A DNA stretch of 60,085 nucleotides from Bradyrhizobium pachyrhizi (GTDB lineage Bacteria; Pseudomonadota; Alphaproteobacteria; Rhizobiales; Xanthobacteraceae), in NCBI RefSeq assembly GCF_001189245.1, contig NZ_LFIQ01000114.1, positions 246,529 to 306,613 on the forward strand, read 5' to 3'. The notes beneath the pieces were generated by a model. It made no database searches and had not been told where the DNA came from. It worked only from the letters and a program-made list of their open reading frames with translations. Positions 59,034-60,085 of this stretch are shown piece after piece; position 1 is the stretch's first letter, and the number at the start of each line of letters is the position of its first letter. Position numbers and translations under genes: made by a program.

Positions 59034-59576
59034 TCAGGCAATGGTGGTGACCAGCCGTGCGGGGGCACCGTCGGCGAGCATGATGCGCTCCCACAGCATG
59101 CGTCCCGGAAGGATCACGAGGTCCGCATCGGAGTTCGGACCCGTATTGACCTCGAGCGAGCTGAGCTGCCCGTCATACCAGCCGAGATCATTGAGGGCGG
59201 TGTCAGCCGCGAGGATTTCCGGAGAGGCATAAACACGTAGCGATTTGCCCAGGAATTCGGACAAGCCGGTTCGCCATTCGGCCTGCCTGGGCGCCGATGC
59301 GGCAAGCAGCCGATGCGTCAGGTCGCACACCAGATGGACCTTGCGCGTCGAGGATTCGACAAGGCGCTTCAGGGCGACATCCTGGGCCGGCTCGAACGGA
59401 CCCATGAGCAATCGGCGCGCCGAGATCCACTGGGTTTCAGACAGATCGAGAATACCGCGCTCCCAGCGCGACACGGTCGCCTGATCCACACCCATCAATT
59501 CAGCGAGGTGGCTTTGCTTCATCTGACGAAGCAATCGCATTCTTCGCAACCCGCGGCCTTGATCACCCATCAACAT
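59034..59576 (-). CDS. XRE-type HTH regulator
   Basis: A 180-residue regulator. Residues 8-60 are an HTH_3 domain (LRRMRLLRQMKQSHLAELMGVDQATVSRWERG). Residues 70-180 are a possible ligand or dimer domain (HLVCDLTHRLLAASAPRQ, WYDGQLSSLEVNT, GRMLWERIMLADGAP). It is upstream of the deaminase by 176 bp in the same direction, so it probably controls the deaminase-exporter genes and possibly itself. ATG 59576 lies right behind the stop of a 48-codon frame left from a broken VOC gene. Confidence 0.82.
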   Translation of the reverse strand: MLMGDQGRGLRRMRLLRQMKQSHLAELMGVDQATVSRWERGILDLSETQWISARRLLMGPFEPAQDVALKRLVESSTRKVHLVCDLTHRLLAASAPRQAEWRTGLSEFLGKSLRVYASPEILAADTALNDLGWYDGQLSSLEVNTGPNSDADLVILPGRMLWERIMLADGAPARLVTTIA

Positions 59577-59723
59577 TCACCCGACTTTGTTCTGCAACTC
59601 GTGGCGCAGGTCAGCGAAGACATGCGCCGCGGACACCGCTACCAGGAACGGCCGCGGCGTAAAATCCGCAGCCGCGCGCGCCTGGCGCTGGTCGAACCAC
59701 AGGCATGTCACGAGCCCGGCCAC
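59577..59723 (-). pseudogene. Remnant of a VOC (PhnB-like) gene
   Basis: A 48-codon frame starting with GTG 59723 reads [20 protein letters not shown], close to the start of the VOC gene at 56537 ([21 protein letters not shown]). A one-base deletion in a run of A follows; in the shifted frame FYAAAVPGS still matches FYAATFPDS. No further similarity is seen. The DNA of 59653-59731 and 56466-56546 agrees at roughly four of five bases, so this is an old, truncated copy in the same orientation. Confidence 0.62.
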
Positions 59724-60085
59724 GGCAGTCTGTCTTTTTTCGCATAGGGTGGTTGGCGAAACCGCACACCGCCATCACGATCACAATGCCCGTCCGGTCC
59801 GACCGCGCGATGCGGTGGCCACAACCGTTCCGCAAGCACGCTGATCGTCCCTGCGAAAGCAGGGACCCATTACGGCGCGGCCGGGGTTGGGAACAGGACT
59901 CGTCGTTCTGGCATCGCTCGACAATGACCATCGGTGGTTATGGGTCCCTGCTTTCGCAGGGACGACACTGAGTGTGTTGCGGAGCCGTGAATCAAGCTTC
60001 CGCATTCTCGCGGCATGAAGTGCCCGAGCCTTGCTGTAGTTGCCGCCCTCCTCTCACAGAGGGCGCAGGGAAAGCCGGGTGCCGA
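59724..60085. other. Intergenic region with repeats at the right edge
   Basis: About 360 bp without a credible gene. It holds a REP-type inverted pair (59845-59965) and a GC-rich hairpin gccctc-ctctcaca-gagggc at 60045-60064. Frames in this region on both strands are of the VPAKAGT type that results from REP sequences and are rejected. Confidence 0.5.
59845..59965. repeat. REP-type inverted repeat pair
   Basis: Two copies of a 26-bp unit face each other: 59845-59870 and 59940-59965, separated by 69 bp. Each unit is itself a palindrome (GTCCCTGC-n4-GCAGGGAC at 59847-59866 and 59944-59963). This is the bacterial interspersed mosaic pattern common in bradyrhizobia, usually mobilised by REP-associated transposases; none is present here. 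Confidence 0.8.

Noticed and set aside
59611..60005. Minus-strand frames with VPAKAGT-type translation
   Set aside because: These are translations of the REP palindromes, a known artefact, not genes.
1..60085. CRISPR arrays, tRNA or rRNA genes, prophage or transposase genes
   Set aside because: None found on reading both strands; the repeats present are short dyads, a REP pair and a RIME-like element.

Overview
The window looks like chromosome of a Bradyrhizobium-type alphaproteobacterium (Rhizobiales). It is uniformly GC-rich and strongly biased to G or C in third codon positions. It carries Liv-type importer genes, a dctA, a standalone BamA paralogue, a FixK/FNR box, many GST, SDR, LysR, MFS and class III cyclase genes, and the short intergenic palindromes common in that genus. 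The genus is inferred from this character, not from a database search. No rRNA, tRNA, CRISPR array, prophage or intact insertion sequence was seen.

Layout. 1-2251: three genes of a branched-chain amino acid ABC importer, the first cut by the window edge. 2557-5435: a PAS_5-like protein preceded by a truncated copy of its own N-terminus, an ArsC-family reductase, a cytochrome P460 and a Tat-exported alpha/beta hydrolase. 5599-13682: a CadC-like TPR regulator, a large exported sulfatase behind a perfect FNR/FixK box, a GST, a small R67/DfrB-type dihydrofolate reductase homologue, DctA, and a DUF5993-DsbB pair. 13688-26971: GSTs, an SDR lacking the usual active-site pair, a Lin0512 protein, a divergent MFS/LysR pair, an hchA-luxR pair sharing a dyad operator, a PadR-methyltransferase operon, YjbR, a histidine phosphatase, a GlxA/HD pair, an SRPBCC protein and a class III cyclase.

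27064-39501: a novel-looking winged-helix regulator with a beta-propeller partner, an MFS protein, a second ABC binding protein, a P-loop ATPase, an AhpD-like protein, BamA divergent from an OmpR/HK two-component system, and an OhrR/Ohr organic peroxide system with two operators, followed by a cupin. 39552-50183: a run of drug-efflux and regulator pairs (MFS/LysR, LysR/MFS, GNAT-MFS/LysR, MarR-EamA) with dyads between or before them. 50349-60085: an unrecognised 698-residue protein, an AhpD-like protein, a MarR-GNAT fusion with a perfect 22-bp operator, a deformylase homologue that has lost three catalytic residues, a NylB-like serine hydrolase, a VOC protein, and a purine-deaminase/efflux/XRE block with a broken VOC copy on its other side and a REP-type inverted repeat beyond it.

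The overall theme is accessory chromosome devoted to uptake, detoxification (GST, Ohr, HchA, GNAT, efflux) and locally acting regulators. The signals that most deserve a second look are the chromosomal DfrB homologue, the catalytically degenerate deformylase, the LuxR/HchA shared dyad, the FixK box before the sulfatase, the 22-bp repeat placed before two unrelated regulators, and the 698-residue orphan.
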